Assembly: GCA_015680685.1 (NCBI GenBank)
Contig: MNCI01014752.1
Location: forward strand, 987,132 to 1,051,131
Source of the DNA: Gnetum montanum
Taxonomy: Eukaryota > Streptophyta > Gnetopsida > Gnetales > Gnetaceae
Direction: 5' to 3'
Length of the DNA: 64,000 bases
The position numbers and the translations under genes were made by a program. The notes below the pieces were generated by a model. The model was given only the letters and a program-made list of their open reading frames with translations, did no database searches and was not told where the DNA came from. Within the stretch, counting starts at the first letter, position 1. Every line of letters starts with the position of its first letter. Shown one piece after another: positions 49,389-60,991 of this stretch.

Positions 49389-49559
49389 GTAAGTTAGCGC
49401 ACTCCCCATTTAACAACTTCTTTTGTTTCAACATACTTTTATGCTTTCTATGTTTACGCTTTGCACTTTTGCGTGTTTTATCGTACCCGCGTTAGTTACG
49501 CTTTCACATTACTTCATGCATTTATACAGGATTACATTTTTGTTACAATTTACACAGAC

Positions 49560-49800
49560 GGCCTGCAACAGCCTTAAACTAGTTCTACAAAATCAACCTA
49601 TTCATACCGTTACACGTAGTTACGCAGTCAGCCCGCAACAGCCTTAAACTTGTTATCCAAAGTTATCTACTATCATTATTTACGCTTGCTATACAATACG
49701 CAACAGGCCCGCAATGGCCTTAAACTAGTAACGCAGTATTGCATACTATAACCATTCACGCTGGAATATGCAATGGGCCTGCAACAGCTTTAAACCAGTT
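49560..49800. repeat. Short tandem repeat in the element G intron
   Basis: Four degenerate copies of GGCCTGCAACAGCCTTAAAC with about 60-80 bp spacing, between the protease donor and the 3' end of the antisense gene. The AAACT core recalls the repeats after integrase. Confidence 0.7.
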
Positions 49801-49983
49801 ATTACGTCCTATCAGTATCACTTAGACAGAATCCTTAACATATATTTTCACGCTGACGTAGACAAAAGCATAAAAAGTCAAACAACAAACTAATTAACAT
49901 TTCAAATATCCATTAGACTTTACAACAATTCGTTAACAGTCAATACCCGACCTCGCATCAATAAAATTTTATGTAAATAATAA

Positions 49984-52900
49984 TTATGCATTCCCTCTGC
50001 TACCACTGTCATTGGTATCTCGTAACTCTAGATCTAGCCCTAAAAGGTCGTCCTCCAGTGGGCCATCATTTCTGGGAATTATGCCTTCATGAAAGATTGC
50101 CCCTTCATGAGGCTCTTGTTTTGGCACTGGCTTCACAGGAGAATGCTCTTCATCGTTGCGTTCCTCCTCTGCTTCCTCTGTTTCCTCTTCCAGCCCCTCA
50201 GCTGGCGTATTTTCCCTATTTTCTTCCGGTACCTAAACCCAAATAACATCAAAAATTAGAATAGACAACATAAGCCAGAAAACTTTCCTACTACGTCATG
50301 CATAAACTTACTCGCAACGGCCCTACTTCCATAGCAAAGGGGAGCTTGTCCAGGCCAGCCCACAGGTGCTACATAATCTTGTCCTCTGTCAGGTCTGGCC
50401 ACACATCCTCGCCCAACGCAGCTCCATCTTTCACCTTCCCTTTCTCCATGCTACTCCAGCGGGGTGGATCCGGGAAGAAGCTAGGGATTATAGCTTGATT
50501 CCCAAAGAAAGTTATTGCCCTCTCCAGGGATGCAATTACGGTCACCTACTCTTTGAACTTCTTGAAAGCTTCGGACGCTCCGATGGTATCCACGAAAACC
50601 TCCAAAGATCGAGCTTTGACGGCAGAATCGCGATAGTATTTTCGATAAGCGGCACTTTCCCTTTTATATAGGTGCTTGTGGTCCTTCTCCTTCTGCCCCC
50701 ACTCCTGTACGCTGGCGCAGTAGTCCCTCCAGTCCCGGCTTTTCTGAGCTAGGAGTTCAATTTGCATCCTCTGCTCTACTAACGCCCGACTAGTCTGTAC
50801 GCTGTTCTTGATGGCTGTCCAATAACGGGAGTGATCGATAACAGCGGTACGCCAGTCTTCATCCCCCGTCACTCGAGCCTGTAGGAATTCGTACCATGAC
50901 CTTAGGTCCCCAACTTCTTTGATCAAGGACTCAACCCTCTGCTCCGACCGCTACAACCTTTTCCATAGGCTTTCATTAATGCCCCTACTTTTCCATACGG
51001 AGCGCGTCGAGCATAACGCACATTTACGCATTTTCTCATAAATGTGACGTGGCACGACTGCCCCATCAGATGGGGGCTCCGTTGTGTCCAAATCAGTGGG
51101 CTCCGCGGGATCCCATCGGAGGTGAGCTCCTAACAGAAAACAAGCATCAATATGGATGACACATTACTAAGACATTATGTCGTAAACTCATTACGGCTAT
51201 AACATACCAGCGTCGGGTTCAACGCGCTCCAAACGCTCGATCATGTCATTAACGACGCCTTCCATGAAGGTAAATTTTTCGGGGAAATCCCTCCACATTT
51301 TGCTCACAGCAGCAGACGTAGATGCATCTTCTTCCCCTGTAGCATAATTTGGTTAGACACCCCATCTATTAAGATCCTGCAAACATGCTAATGCACTCAT
51401 TACCTCTGCCAATGACAGTGGCAACTTCACCAATCTCTTCCGCCCCTTTCTCTTCACGCACATGATCTCGTGTGCCACTAGTCCCAGTAGCTGGAGTTTC
51501 CTCGTGTACCTGGTCATATGCACGGCTCCTGCTAGCAGCTGGGGCCTCCTCACGCACTGGAACCTGCACATGGCTCACATTAACAACTGGGGCCTCTTCT
51601 TCCAAAATTTAGGCCCCCTCCCCATGGTTTAGTATCATCGCCCCTGTCTCAGGGGTCAATTGCCCTATCATCTTTACTGTTTACACCACCACACGTTAGC
51701 ATATAATGCAAGACCATCTAAATAAAACATTGCGTACTATAATCATTTCACACTTACCAGGCGGAAGCTTATTCCGCTGAACCTTGACCGCAACAGTTTG
51801 GCTTGCGTTACCCCCAAGGGCCTCGGCTAGACGGAGCCTCTTGCATCGAGCTGTCGGTTCCACAATTTCTTCCGCCACGCGCTTCCCTCGCAAGGCGTCG
51901 CCGGTGTAGGTAGGCATTATCCCGCCCACGCTGTCGAGACCTTGCACTTGGGGCACTGCCAAGCCTTTAGTCGTTACAGACAACGACTCTCCGATCCCTT
52001 CCGACGGATCTTGCCCACGAGTAGTGCTGAGAATTTGGGTAATCCAAGGTTTGGACAGCTGGTCTCGGTCTTGCTGTTCACAGACCCCATTCCTCTGGAT
52101 GACCAGAAACTCAGCAAACCGTCGGAGGCAAGCTATGAAAAAGGAGTAATGCACATTAAAGTGGGACTCAAGCTTCTTGCGAAGCTTGACCATTTCGCTA
52201 CGCAGTCCCTTGGCAAAATAGTTTGCCCAATCGAACTGGGTTCCCTCCTCCAGAACCTCTCGCATAATGTGGATCTGTTCTACAGAAAAGAACTTCGCCT
52301 ACGAGAGGGTTTTGGGGAAAGTCCGGGCCCAGAAAAGGGGATAAAGTATCTTGGCAACTCCCATCTCGAATTTGTCACAAGGAAACCCTTTGGTCTCTTT
52401 TGGGATCCTCACCCACTCCTTCAGACACTCCTGGAATTTAGGGCTCCTCTTGGTCTTCGCCTTCACAGGAAGGCCATTCGAGCGGACGCCAAACAGGTCC
52501 GCGAAGAGCTGAGCGTCGATATCGAAACTTACGCCCACGTTATGCATGCGCATGCAAAAACGCTCCACCTTCTCGCTGAAGGAGTTGACCAAGGTTATCA
52601 TTTCACTGGCAGGGACATCAGGGGTCGCAGCCAAAAATAGGTGCATTAGCCCTGCTGCCCGGATCTTGGCGGTCACCGCGACTGGGGCCGCCGAGTGGCT
52701 GAGCCAACACTGTGTGTCCTTAATATCGCCGTAACGGAAGAGGACATCCCTTGCCTCGCGGCCGGAAATCGTAACTGTTATCTCCCGGGATTCCCTGACT
52801 GAACAATATAAAACACAGGTCAAATAGAAATGCTTTACGTAATGTCCACAACTCACAACTACACACATAACATTAGAACACGCAACGGCCTTACCAGGTC

Positions 52901-54125
52901 TGAAGGGCAAAGGGAATGACGGTAGGTCCCTCTGCACGTCCTCAACCGTAAGGGGCAAATCTAAGGTCCAGTCATCGTGCAACCACCCGAGTTCCTGGCA
53001 ATTCTTAAAAAGACGCTCATAGCGGGTGTGATACTCACGCATCTCATGGCCAATCTGCCCTATAACACCGACACGCACATTGTTGGTTGAGGTAAATGCC
53101 ATTATTGCCATTTCAGCCCAGGCCAACGCATTACCATCCCCGATTAACCTGTTATCATGTATGAAAAACCTGTACCATACAACATAGGCTTAAATTACAC
53201 TTTTCACATAGACTTCTCTTACACTTCACATCGATAACAGACACTATAACAGTAACAAAGACAATATAGTTGGCAGAATTTGCTTACCCACCTGCGTAAT
53301 ACACCATGCCTTGAGGGTTCTGGAAGTAGGTCGAGACATGGCGAGCCACGAACAACATGTTATATGCATGATAACAACTGAAACGGGCCATTTCCTAGAT
53401 CTAGCATAAGCTCCTCAGGCCTCAGGCACTGAGCGCTTGGTCCTCGGGATGACCCGTATCGATGGCCCCATCTGTCAAGTAAGCTAGAATCCCCTGTGCA
53501 GACCCCGCCAACAGGTGTTCTAAAATGGCACCAGCAACATCACCAGTCACATTATACCACACAATGATGCTGAAGTTGCGTAGTAAGAACTGCAGAAACT
53601 CTAGCGCCCCCCTCTGAAACCAGATGGCCTTCCCTTGCACTCGCGTGTGCGGAGGGGGGACATTGGGGATGATGGGGTTTACCCAACACAAAACCCCAAT
53701 GATGTCTAACACAATCAGAATAGGCTTCAGCACGACACTGTATAGAAAACACGCTACATAAATCAACACCTAGATTTACAGTTGCATCATTAATACAGAA
53801 ACGTTACACATCATGCTTAGCCATCTATGTGGAAATTGCCCAAACCCTTGCAACAGCACAAGGTCCGTCTCTGACAACGGTGATAAACGCAACCATGCCA
53901 AAACCTCGCTGTAACGCAAGGTCCATAACCCAAAACCCTCATTCACACGAAGAACGCTGTATAGCACAAACGCTGAAATAGCACGAGCATGCAAAGAATA
54001 ACCTACCGGTTCAAAGATGTTGGGTCGCGCACTTCGACCACAGCCTGTTGAACATGCTCCAGGTTCTCTTGTACCTCGCCGATTTTAGCCAATTTAGTGT
54101 TCTTCCTCTTCGTCTTAGGTGCCAT
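49984..54125 (-). pseudogene. Element G antisense spliced gene, nine predicted exons, HAD-like and helical protein
   Basis: Predicted minus-strand exons: 54125-54007, 53956-53810, 53737-53288, 53148-52895, 52798-51758, 51676-51404, 51336-51208, 51129-50312 and 50232-49984. They total 3,480 nt (1,159 residues plus stop), and all eight junctions are GT-AG and phase-consistent. The start is MAPKTKRKN. Exons 3-4 form an FCP1/NIF-like HAD domain (ILIVLDIIGVLCW; FLQFLLRNFSIIVWYNVTGD; YNMLFVARHVSTYFQNPQGM) lacking catalytic Asp residues. Exon 5 holds an unknown domain (RAAGLMHLF, ADLFGV). Exon 6 has repeats of VREEAPA type. Exon 8 is a charged helical stretch, and exon 9 has an acidic tail. Seven in-frame stops make this copy inactive. 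The exon structure is shared with F. Confidence 0.75.
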
Positions 54126-54516
54126 TATCATAGCTTCAACACTTGCACAGTTTTGCACCTTCAAATCTTCTGCTCTTCTTGCTCTTGCTAGATAATACCC
54201 GCGAATTTGAACTCATAATAGCCAACAGTCCGTTCTAACCAAAAAATCGCCTACTTGTATGCGAGAATCACCGACTTGATATCCGATTCCAGCGGGACTT
54301 TCCTGAAACGGAACCTGAAAATCAAGATATTAATGCGGTTGATATCGCATGCACCGCTATCCGAAATGACATTAAACTACCACATCTTATCGCCTCGTAA
54401 TCGGATAGCATTGATTACAACTTCATTACAAAATTCAAAATTCTGTTAGCTTTCCACGTTTGCTAGCCATCATGTCATCTTCTTCCTAACCATTTACGCA
54501 CTTTGCGGTTTTGCAG
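54126..54516 (-). promoter_or_regulatory. Upstream region of the element G antisense gene
   Basis: Between the antisense start codon and the sense acceptor. Any promoter of the antisense gene should be here or overlap reverse transcriptase. No clear TATA box; gggtattatctagc (minus, about 54190) is the nearest candidate. Confidence 0.35.
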
Positions 54517-56950
54517 GACAAACAAATGGATGCAACACTATCAACACCTTTAACTCTGACTGGCCCATACGAAAAGGTAATTAGGCAATTCGATCCCACG
54601 TTTATAGACGTTAACCTCCCCTTAGAAGACGTAACTATAGCTGCATCGGAGATGTCCCCGGAATGGCTAGAATAGTTGACGCACACGCTAGACCTGGAAG
54701 CTGGGGACATAACCGAAGACCCCCTTGATGAGGTCTCTATCGTTACACATAGGGGCGAAGCTAAAACGCTTAAAGTCAGTTCCTTGTTAGAACGAGAAAC
54801 ACACGATGCCGTAACACAGGTCCTATAAGACAACATCACTATCTTCGCATGGTCATACGAGGATATGCCTGGACTAGATCCTAGGCTAATCCAACAAAAC
54901 ATCATCTTAGACCCACAGATCAAAGCAGTTAGGCAAAAAGCACGCAAAATCAAGCCAGAGATCGTGCTAGCCATGCGTAATGAAATCACCAAACTATATC
55001 AAGCTGGTTTCGATTACTCAGACTGGGTATCTAACATTGTGGTCGTTCCGAAGAAGACCGGGAGCATACGCATTTGCATAGACTTCCAGGATTTGAATAA
55101 GGCCACAATCAAAGATAATTTTCCACTCCCAAGTATCGATCAACTAGTCGATACAACAGCTGGGCATGCACTCCTATCCTTCATGGATGGCTTCTCTAGT
55201 TATAACCAGATTCTCATAAACCCAGAACATCAATTAACTACGACATTCATGACACCCTGGGGTACCTTTTGTTATACTATGATGCCATTTGGTCTAAAGA
55301 ATGCTGGAGCAACGTATCAACGAGCCATGACGTACATCTTTAGTGACTATCTGTTAGAGAGACTGAATGATTATGTAGACGATATAGCTGTGAAGTCTTT
55401 AAAGTCTGAGGATCATTCAGGAGATCTGGAGTTAGTCCTTAAAAGATGCTCCAAATACGAGCTCCGGCTTAACCCGAAGAAGTGCGTATTCGGAGTCAAA
55501 ATCGGACGCATGTTGGGGTTTGTGGTATCGAAAACCGGCACACGAGTTGACCCTGATAAGGTCAAAGCCATTGTCGAGTTAACGCCTCCGACAGACCTCA
55601 AGCAATTACGCGGGTTACAGGGACGCTTGCAGTTCATATGCCGATTCATCTCGAGATTAACCGACAAGCTGCACCCTATGCAACATTTGCTAAAGAAGTG
55701 GGTTAATTTTGAATGGACGAAGGATTGTCAACGTGCGTTTGACAGCATTAAACAGGAACTCCAACATTTACCTACTATTTTCCCGCCACAAAGGGACTTG
55801 TCATTTTACATTTACCTTGCAACTTCGGACGTAGCGTTAGCAGCATTGCTTTGTCAAAGGAGGAATGATGGGTCCGAAGTGCCTATCTCCTACCTGAGCC
55901 ATGCTTTATATGCATATGAAACGAGGTATAACAAAGTAGAGCATAATTTCCTAGCGTTAGTTTTTACGCTTAAGAAATGTAGACATTACCTTTTCTGTAG
56001 CCAGGTTAACGTTATTTGCAAAAATAACATCCTTAGGACCATCACGCATAATTTGTATGAAAGCAGTAGGATCACTCGCTGGAAAGCTATCATCGCCGAA
56101 TTTGATCTGCACTATGTTGGCCAATCTTCTACGAAGGGCCAAGTGATAGCCGACCAGTTAGTAACATCACCGGTTAACAACCAAGCCACAATAGAGCCCG
56201 AATTTCCTGATGAACATGTACATAGTCTAAGCCCTGTCTTGATAGGCCCTGAGGTGACGTTGTATTTCGACGGAGCCTCAACAGCTAGAGGCGGCAGTGC
56301 TGCCGCGGTTATTACGCTATCACTTGAGGATGTGCGTCTACACGCTTATCGCTTGACCTTCCCTTGTACGAACAACGTGGCAGAGTACGAGGGGCTCCTC
56401 AAGGGATTGCTAACCGCCAGCGAGTTAGGTGTGCAACACCTGGCGGTTAGGGGCGATTCAATGCTTGTCATAAATCAAATCACTGGAGTCTACGCCTGCA
56501 AAGCTGTACATTTGCAGCCTTACTGCGATCAGGCTAAAGATCTTCTGAGGTGATTTATGACCTTCGACGCCCAACACGTCCCATGCACTAACAACACGCT
56601 AGCCGACGCACTGGCCACCCTAGCTTTACATGTGCCTTCACACCTGTTTAACACCTGCCTTGCATTAATTATAGACTGCGCAGATCCTATCATTCAGGTG
56701 GCACAAATCTCCTCTCTACTCGAGGAAAGCACACCTGAATGGTACGACAATATTAAAACTTATCTTCTACAGGGCGAATTACCACCTAAATTGACACGCG
56801 CACAGAAAGACGCAATCTGTAAGCGGGCCAGGCAATACGTCATCATTGGAGAAAGCACTCTCTGTAGATGCTCCTTTGATGGCGTGTTGGTTACCTGCGT
56901 TGACAAAGACCAAGCGCAACACATAGTCGGCGAAGTTCACGAGGGACTGT
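54517..56950 (+). pseudogene. Element G reverse transcriptase, RNase H and archaeal-type RNase H
   Basis: Exon 2 of pol opens in frame at 54517 (DKQMDATLSTPLTL). After two stops (54673, 54826) there are 562 open codons from 54865 to 56553. Reverse transcriptase: DWVSNIVVVPKKTGSIRICI, LLSFMDGFSSYNQI, MMPFGLKNAGATYQRAM and the catalytic YVDDIAVKS near 55370. The first RNase H begins at about 55800. The second, archaeal-type RNase H (about 56260-56620) has VTLYFDGASTARGG, NNVAEYEGLLKGLL, VRGDSMLVINQI and ADALATLALH, a hallmark of Tat. A TGA at 56551 interrupts it. The product copies RNA into DNA and removes the RNA strand. Confidence 0.9.
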
Positions 56951-57980
56951 GCGGCGGCCACGTAGCACCACGGGCTATGGCCCTAAAAATTCACCGCTTA
57001 GGGTACTACTGGCCATGTATGGAAAAGACTGCCTGACAAAGGTTAAAACTTGTGACACGTGTCAGCGTCATGCAAACCTCATCCACGTGTCACCCACAGA
57101 ATTGCATACAACGCAGATAACATGGCCATTTCAACGATGGGGACTAGACATCATAGGACCCATCGCACCAAAATCTTCTACAGGGCATAGCTTCATTATT
57201 ACCGCTACTGAGTATTTTACGAAGTGGGTAGAAGCTATCCCCCTGCGAAAAATCACATTCCAACAGGTTTGCCATTTTATCTTGGACAATATAGTAACCA
57301 GATTTGGTCTCCCAATGACTATTGTGACTGACAATGGGCCACAGTTTAGTAGTGCGGAAACCAAATCCTTCTGTGATAGCCTAGGCATTAGACAGTCTTT
57401 TTCCTCCCCCTATTACCCGCAGGCGAATGGTCATGCTGAAGCATCAAACAAAATAGTCATCAATCTACTCAAGAAAATGCTCGACGGTAACAAGAGATGG
57501 TGGCATGATAAAATCCTCTATGTGCTATGGGTGTACCGTACTATATGTAGGACAACTACAGGTAGTACGCCCTATAGTCTGGTTTACGGATCTGAAGCAG
57601 TGCTACCTCTCGAATTGCAAATCCCTTCTCTGAGAATGGTCCTCTCCACCATTATAAATGAGGCCCAACACACCGAGGCTCGGATAATGGATTTGGATTC
57701 AGTAGAAGAAAAGCGGATACAGGCTCTTGATACAATTGAGAAATATCAAGATAAACAGAGACAGAAGCATCATCACAACCTTCAGTGGTGTCTGATCAAG
57801 AAAGGAGACTTAGTCCTCAAAGCCGTGCGCAAGCCGGCAGGCAAGTTCTCAGTGAATTGGGAAGGTCCTTTCTCAGTGGTCGACGCATATAGCAACGAAG
57901 CTTTCAAACTAGCAGACATCAACGACAATGAACTACCAAACCCTGTAAATCATGTATATCTAAAGCGGTATTACATTTAG
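56951..57980 (+). pseudogene. Element G integrase
   Basis: Zinc-binding HHCC part: the His residues are in VHEGLCGGHVAPRAM (from 56937) and the Cys residues in TCDTCQRH (57050). A one-base frameshift near 57025 separates them. The core has all three catalytic residues: Asp in WGLDIIGPI (57147), Asp in VTDNGPQFSS (57330) and Glu in NGHAEASNK (57438), with 35 residues between the last two. The C-terminal part (KKGDLVLKAVRKPAGKFS, WEGPF) ends at 57980 (LKRYYI). No chromodomain follows, as expected for Tat. It joins element DNA to the host chromosome. Confidence 0.9.
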
Positions 57981-57994
57981 CAGCATCTACAGCG

Positions 57995-58495
57995 CGAGTA
58001 ATCAGGTATCATAGTATTCGTCCGCTACGACGTTAAACTGGCACTAATCATCCGCTACAACGTTAAACTGGCACTAATCGTCCGCTACGATGTTAAACTG
58101 GCACTGACCGTCCGCCACGACACTAAACTGGCAAGTTGTAACCGTCCACTACGACGTAAAACTGGCAGTGTTGTATAGGTCCGCCAAGACAAAAAATTGG
58201 CACCTTTTGCATGCATCCGCCATGACGCTAAACTGGCGCAGGTAAGTAGCCGTCTGCTGAGATGAAAAACCAGCACAGATCTATCCCTGGGTCATGACAC
58301 GAAACTGGCATCCACAGCACGGTCTGCTGAGACTATAAATCAGACATACCACCATCCGCTACGACGTAAAACTAGCACTTCTCGGTCTGCCCGGACTTTA
58401 AACTGGGACCATTGTCTGCTGAGACTTAAAACCAGTAACGGCAGTCTACCAGGACTTAAAACTGGGACTTACAGGCTGCTACCATGTAAATCAGG
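57995..58495. repeat. Element G post-integrase tandem repeat array
   Basis: About 12-14 degenerate copies of a 30-35-bp unit of the type TCCGCTACGACGTTAAACTGG. They are nearly regular at 58018-58135 and decay toward 58495. Tat/Ogre elements are known for hypervariable tandem repeats in this region. Confidence 0.9.
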
Positions 58496-59611
58496 CGAGT
58501 GTGATCATTTTTTGTACAGCTGCACAACAGATGGGGTGGGATATTGGGACAATCCTGGTGTCGCCACCCCACCGGCATCCTACTGATCCCTCGGACGAGT
58601 TGAAAGGCATCCTATTGACCCCTTGGAGATGTCGTCGCTGCGTCCGCCGCAGTGGTAGCACCTCTGAGAGATTAGTCTCGCCAGTCGAAGCCCCGACGAC
58701 ATCCTCATCGACAACGACCTCGACGACCTCCACCAATCATCGTTATTGGACGCCAGCTTCGCAAATTCATCTGGCTGGTTCTGTATACAACCAGTTAGGT
58801 GCACTGTGTCTGATGCCTTTTGGCGAAGATATGCTAGGCCAATCGGCAGGATTGGCGGCTCTGCCCGCATGCCCCCGCTTTTTCTTTATAGCCCAGTCGC
58901 TCTCGCTCACATTAAACGACATTTGTTTCTACAACCTCGCCTCCTGCTCGCACCAGAGCAATGGTGCCCTCTCTTTCTTCTTTCATGGTTGTAGGTTACT
59001 TGTCACGAAAACATCATTCAAAGATGCATTCATCCGAGCGGTGAAGGACAACAGCGTCTTGAGGTGGCTGCTCAAGTTTGCCCATCCACTGGGAACTGCA
59101 TGCCTGTCCCTCTTGAAGCCTCACACTTAGCCCTTATCGCATTTCATTTCACCCCAATCATACGCTTCTTGTATGTACCAGCTATATACGAAAACAACCA
59201 TCTTTCATACTTGCACAGTAATCTAACCCATACGCAATCATATATTGTAGCAGAGATATCGCAAAAAGTGATGCGTAATGCTCCTCCTGCAAGCATTCCT
59301 GCTACAATCTGTAACAGAGAAATCTTAGATTGATGCACTACGCTCGTCTAAAAGCATTCCTGTTGACATAAATGAGCCTACATTTCTGTGCGTACGAGGG
59401 TATTTCATGCCCCTACCATCATAACTCATTTTGCATCTTCCCCGAACCTGTTTCCAGCTATATCCCTCTATCTCCCATACCTTCCGGCTTTGCTCTTCCA
59501 TGTTGACAGGGTAACACTTGAGTAGCCATGGATGGATGCTGTTCTTGCTTCTGCCAATTCGGTGTTTCGTATTCTTTGTCAACATCTTTCCGGCAAGCCC
59601 TCTAACCGTCA
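58496..59611 (+). other. Element G 3' untranslated region
   Basis: No recognised protein. Open frames of similar size occur on both strands (for example 58501-59130 plus, 58580-58870 minus), so none is favoured. Confidence 0.6.
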
Positions 59612-59626
59612 ACAAAGAGGGGCCAT
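59612..59626 (+). promoter_or_regulatory. Polypurine tract of element G
   Basis: aacaaagaggggcca directly before the 3' LTR. Shared with F. Confidence 0.85.
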
Positions 59627-60989
59627 TGAAACACCGTGAAAATTATGAGTCAGCCTCAGGCAAAGATTCGCAATTCAAGCAAGAGCGCGCATCAGCTTTG
59701 TTCAAGGACAAGTTTACGCTCTATTACGCATGGCAGCATAATGAGCATAACAAGTTCCAAAATAGTCGAAGGCGGAGTCTAGAGAAGCACAAAAGTTTGA
59801 CACTTTTTCTCGTGGCATATGGATAACTTGTCTTTACGCTCATTACGAAGTGGTGCGTACCATTGCGTATTCCATCACTAAGGCTAGACATTATTTACGC
59901 TTTGTTACGCGCGGCTGCGTAGTGAGTGTAAATTAGACATTATTTACGCTTCGTTACGCGTGGCTGCGTAGTGAGCATAAATTAGACATTGTTTACGCTT
60001 CATTACGCGCAGCTGCGTAGTGAGCGTAAGACAATTTTGAGCCTATTATTTTTATACCGGATTATGCTCATACACGCAACACAATGCGAATGAGTGTAAT
60101 ATAGCCTGAAAGTAATTGAAACACGCTCTATGTGTACCTTCTCTTCACATGCATAACACGCAAACGAGCGTATTGTGCGTAGTCACAGTCTGACTTAAAA
60201 TGGTCATGTCAACGGAACCCGAAATATCTGGGACCCACATCATCAGGGTTGCACCTTTTTATGGGACCCCGTAGCCTATAAATAGACCAGTTGACAAAGG
60301 TACAAAGAAAAAAAAGAAGGAGAGGAGGGCAGAAAATCAAAAGGGCAAGAGCATTTTCTGAGCAAGGAAGCACTTATCACCTTGAGCAGAGAAACAAAGA
60401 GCAACCTTTTGGCAACTGTCGACAGTACCATCCTTCAGCAAGAACAGAGCACAGTGTGCTTGAGCCTTAGCAACAAAAGAGATCATTCCTTTGGGGAAGA
60501 GACAACTTTCTCCATTAGCGATTGTTGCCCTGAGCAGAACCTACTCGAAGCAAAGAAGCAGAACAAGGATTGTGAGATCGTCTCGCCCAGTTTGCAGGCT
60601 CTACCGGTCAGAAACAGTTGATCGACAGACGTCAGAGCTTGACCTTCTTGACATCCTAGCTTTGGCCTACGAGGTAGATTGAACTTCTGCCTAGACAGTT
60701 TCCTTGTTGTTTCGTGCTCATTTTTTGCATCAAGTCAATGGGGGTCTCTCCCATTGTAACGTGACATACAAATCATACATTCTCTCAAAAATTGAAACAT
60801 AGATCTTTGAAAATCACGCATTTCTCTCCTGATTAGAATTTCTTCAGTGTGCTTGACATTATCATCGTAGCGATCTATCCACGTCGTTTTCCTTCCACTT
60901 CATGATTCCTCGAATCAAATCGAAGCACGCAAAGATCCGTAATCTTCATCATTTTACTGACCCATAAGTCCCTGTCTGATCGACAAGAC
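59627..60989 (+). repeat. 3' LTR of element G, truncated at its end
   Basis: It aligns to 43873-45183 of the 5' LTR and stops at gacaagac. The final 119 bases including the terminal TTACA are missing. It carries one extra palindromic unit of about 51 bp (region 59890-60030) compared with the 5' LTR. TATA box at 60277-60284. Confidence 0.9.
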
Positions 60990-60991
60990 CT

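Larger units (their letters stand above)
49389..54516 (+). other. Predicted sense-strand intron in element G pol
   Basis: Donor tctttt|gtaagt at 49389 and acceptor ctttgcggttttgcag| at 54516. Both flanking exons are in phase 0 and in frame with protease (48522) and reverse transcriptase (54865). Length 5,128 bp. Ogre elements of the Tat clade are known to have an intron between protease and reverse transcriptase. Here it encloses a complete antisense gene. Confidence 0.7.
43873..60989 (+). mobile_element. Element G: Tat-clade LTR retrotransposon with intron and antisense gene
   Basis: About 17.1 kb, the best preserved element here. Order: 5' LTR (43873-45302), primer site, gag, protease, predicted intron (49389-54516) with an antisense gene, RT, two RNase H domains, integrase, tandem repeats, 3' untranslated region, polypurine tract and a truncated 3' LTR (59627-60989). 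The LTRs differ at roughly 20 positions in the first 300 by eye, so insertion is not recent, but it is younger than F, in which it sits. The second RNase H marks the Tat clade. Confidence 0.9.

Noticed and set aside
51942-52640. A 232-codon plus-strand open frame within the G intron
   Set aside because: Shadow of exon 5 of the antisense gene, whose minus-strand frame is conserved in F while this one is not.
58501-59130. A 209-codon open frame in the 3' region of G
   Set aside because: Ser/Thr/Pro-rich low-complexity sequence, open frames of similar size on the other strand, no counterpart in F, and a position in the 3' untranslated region.
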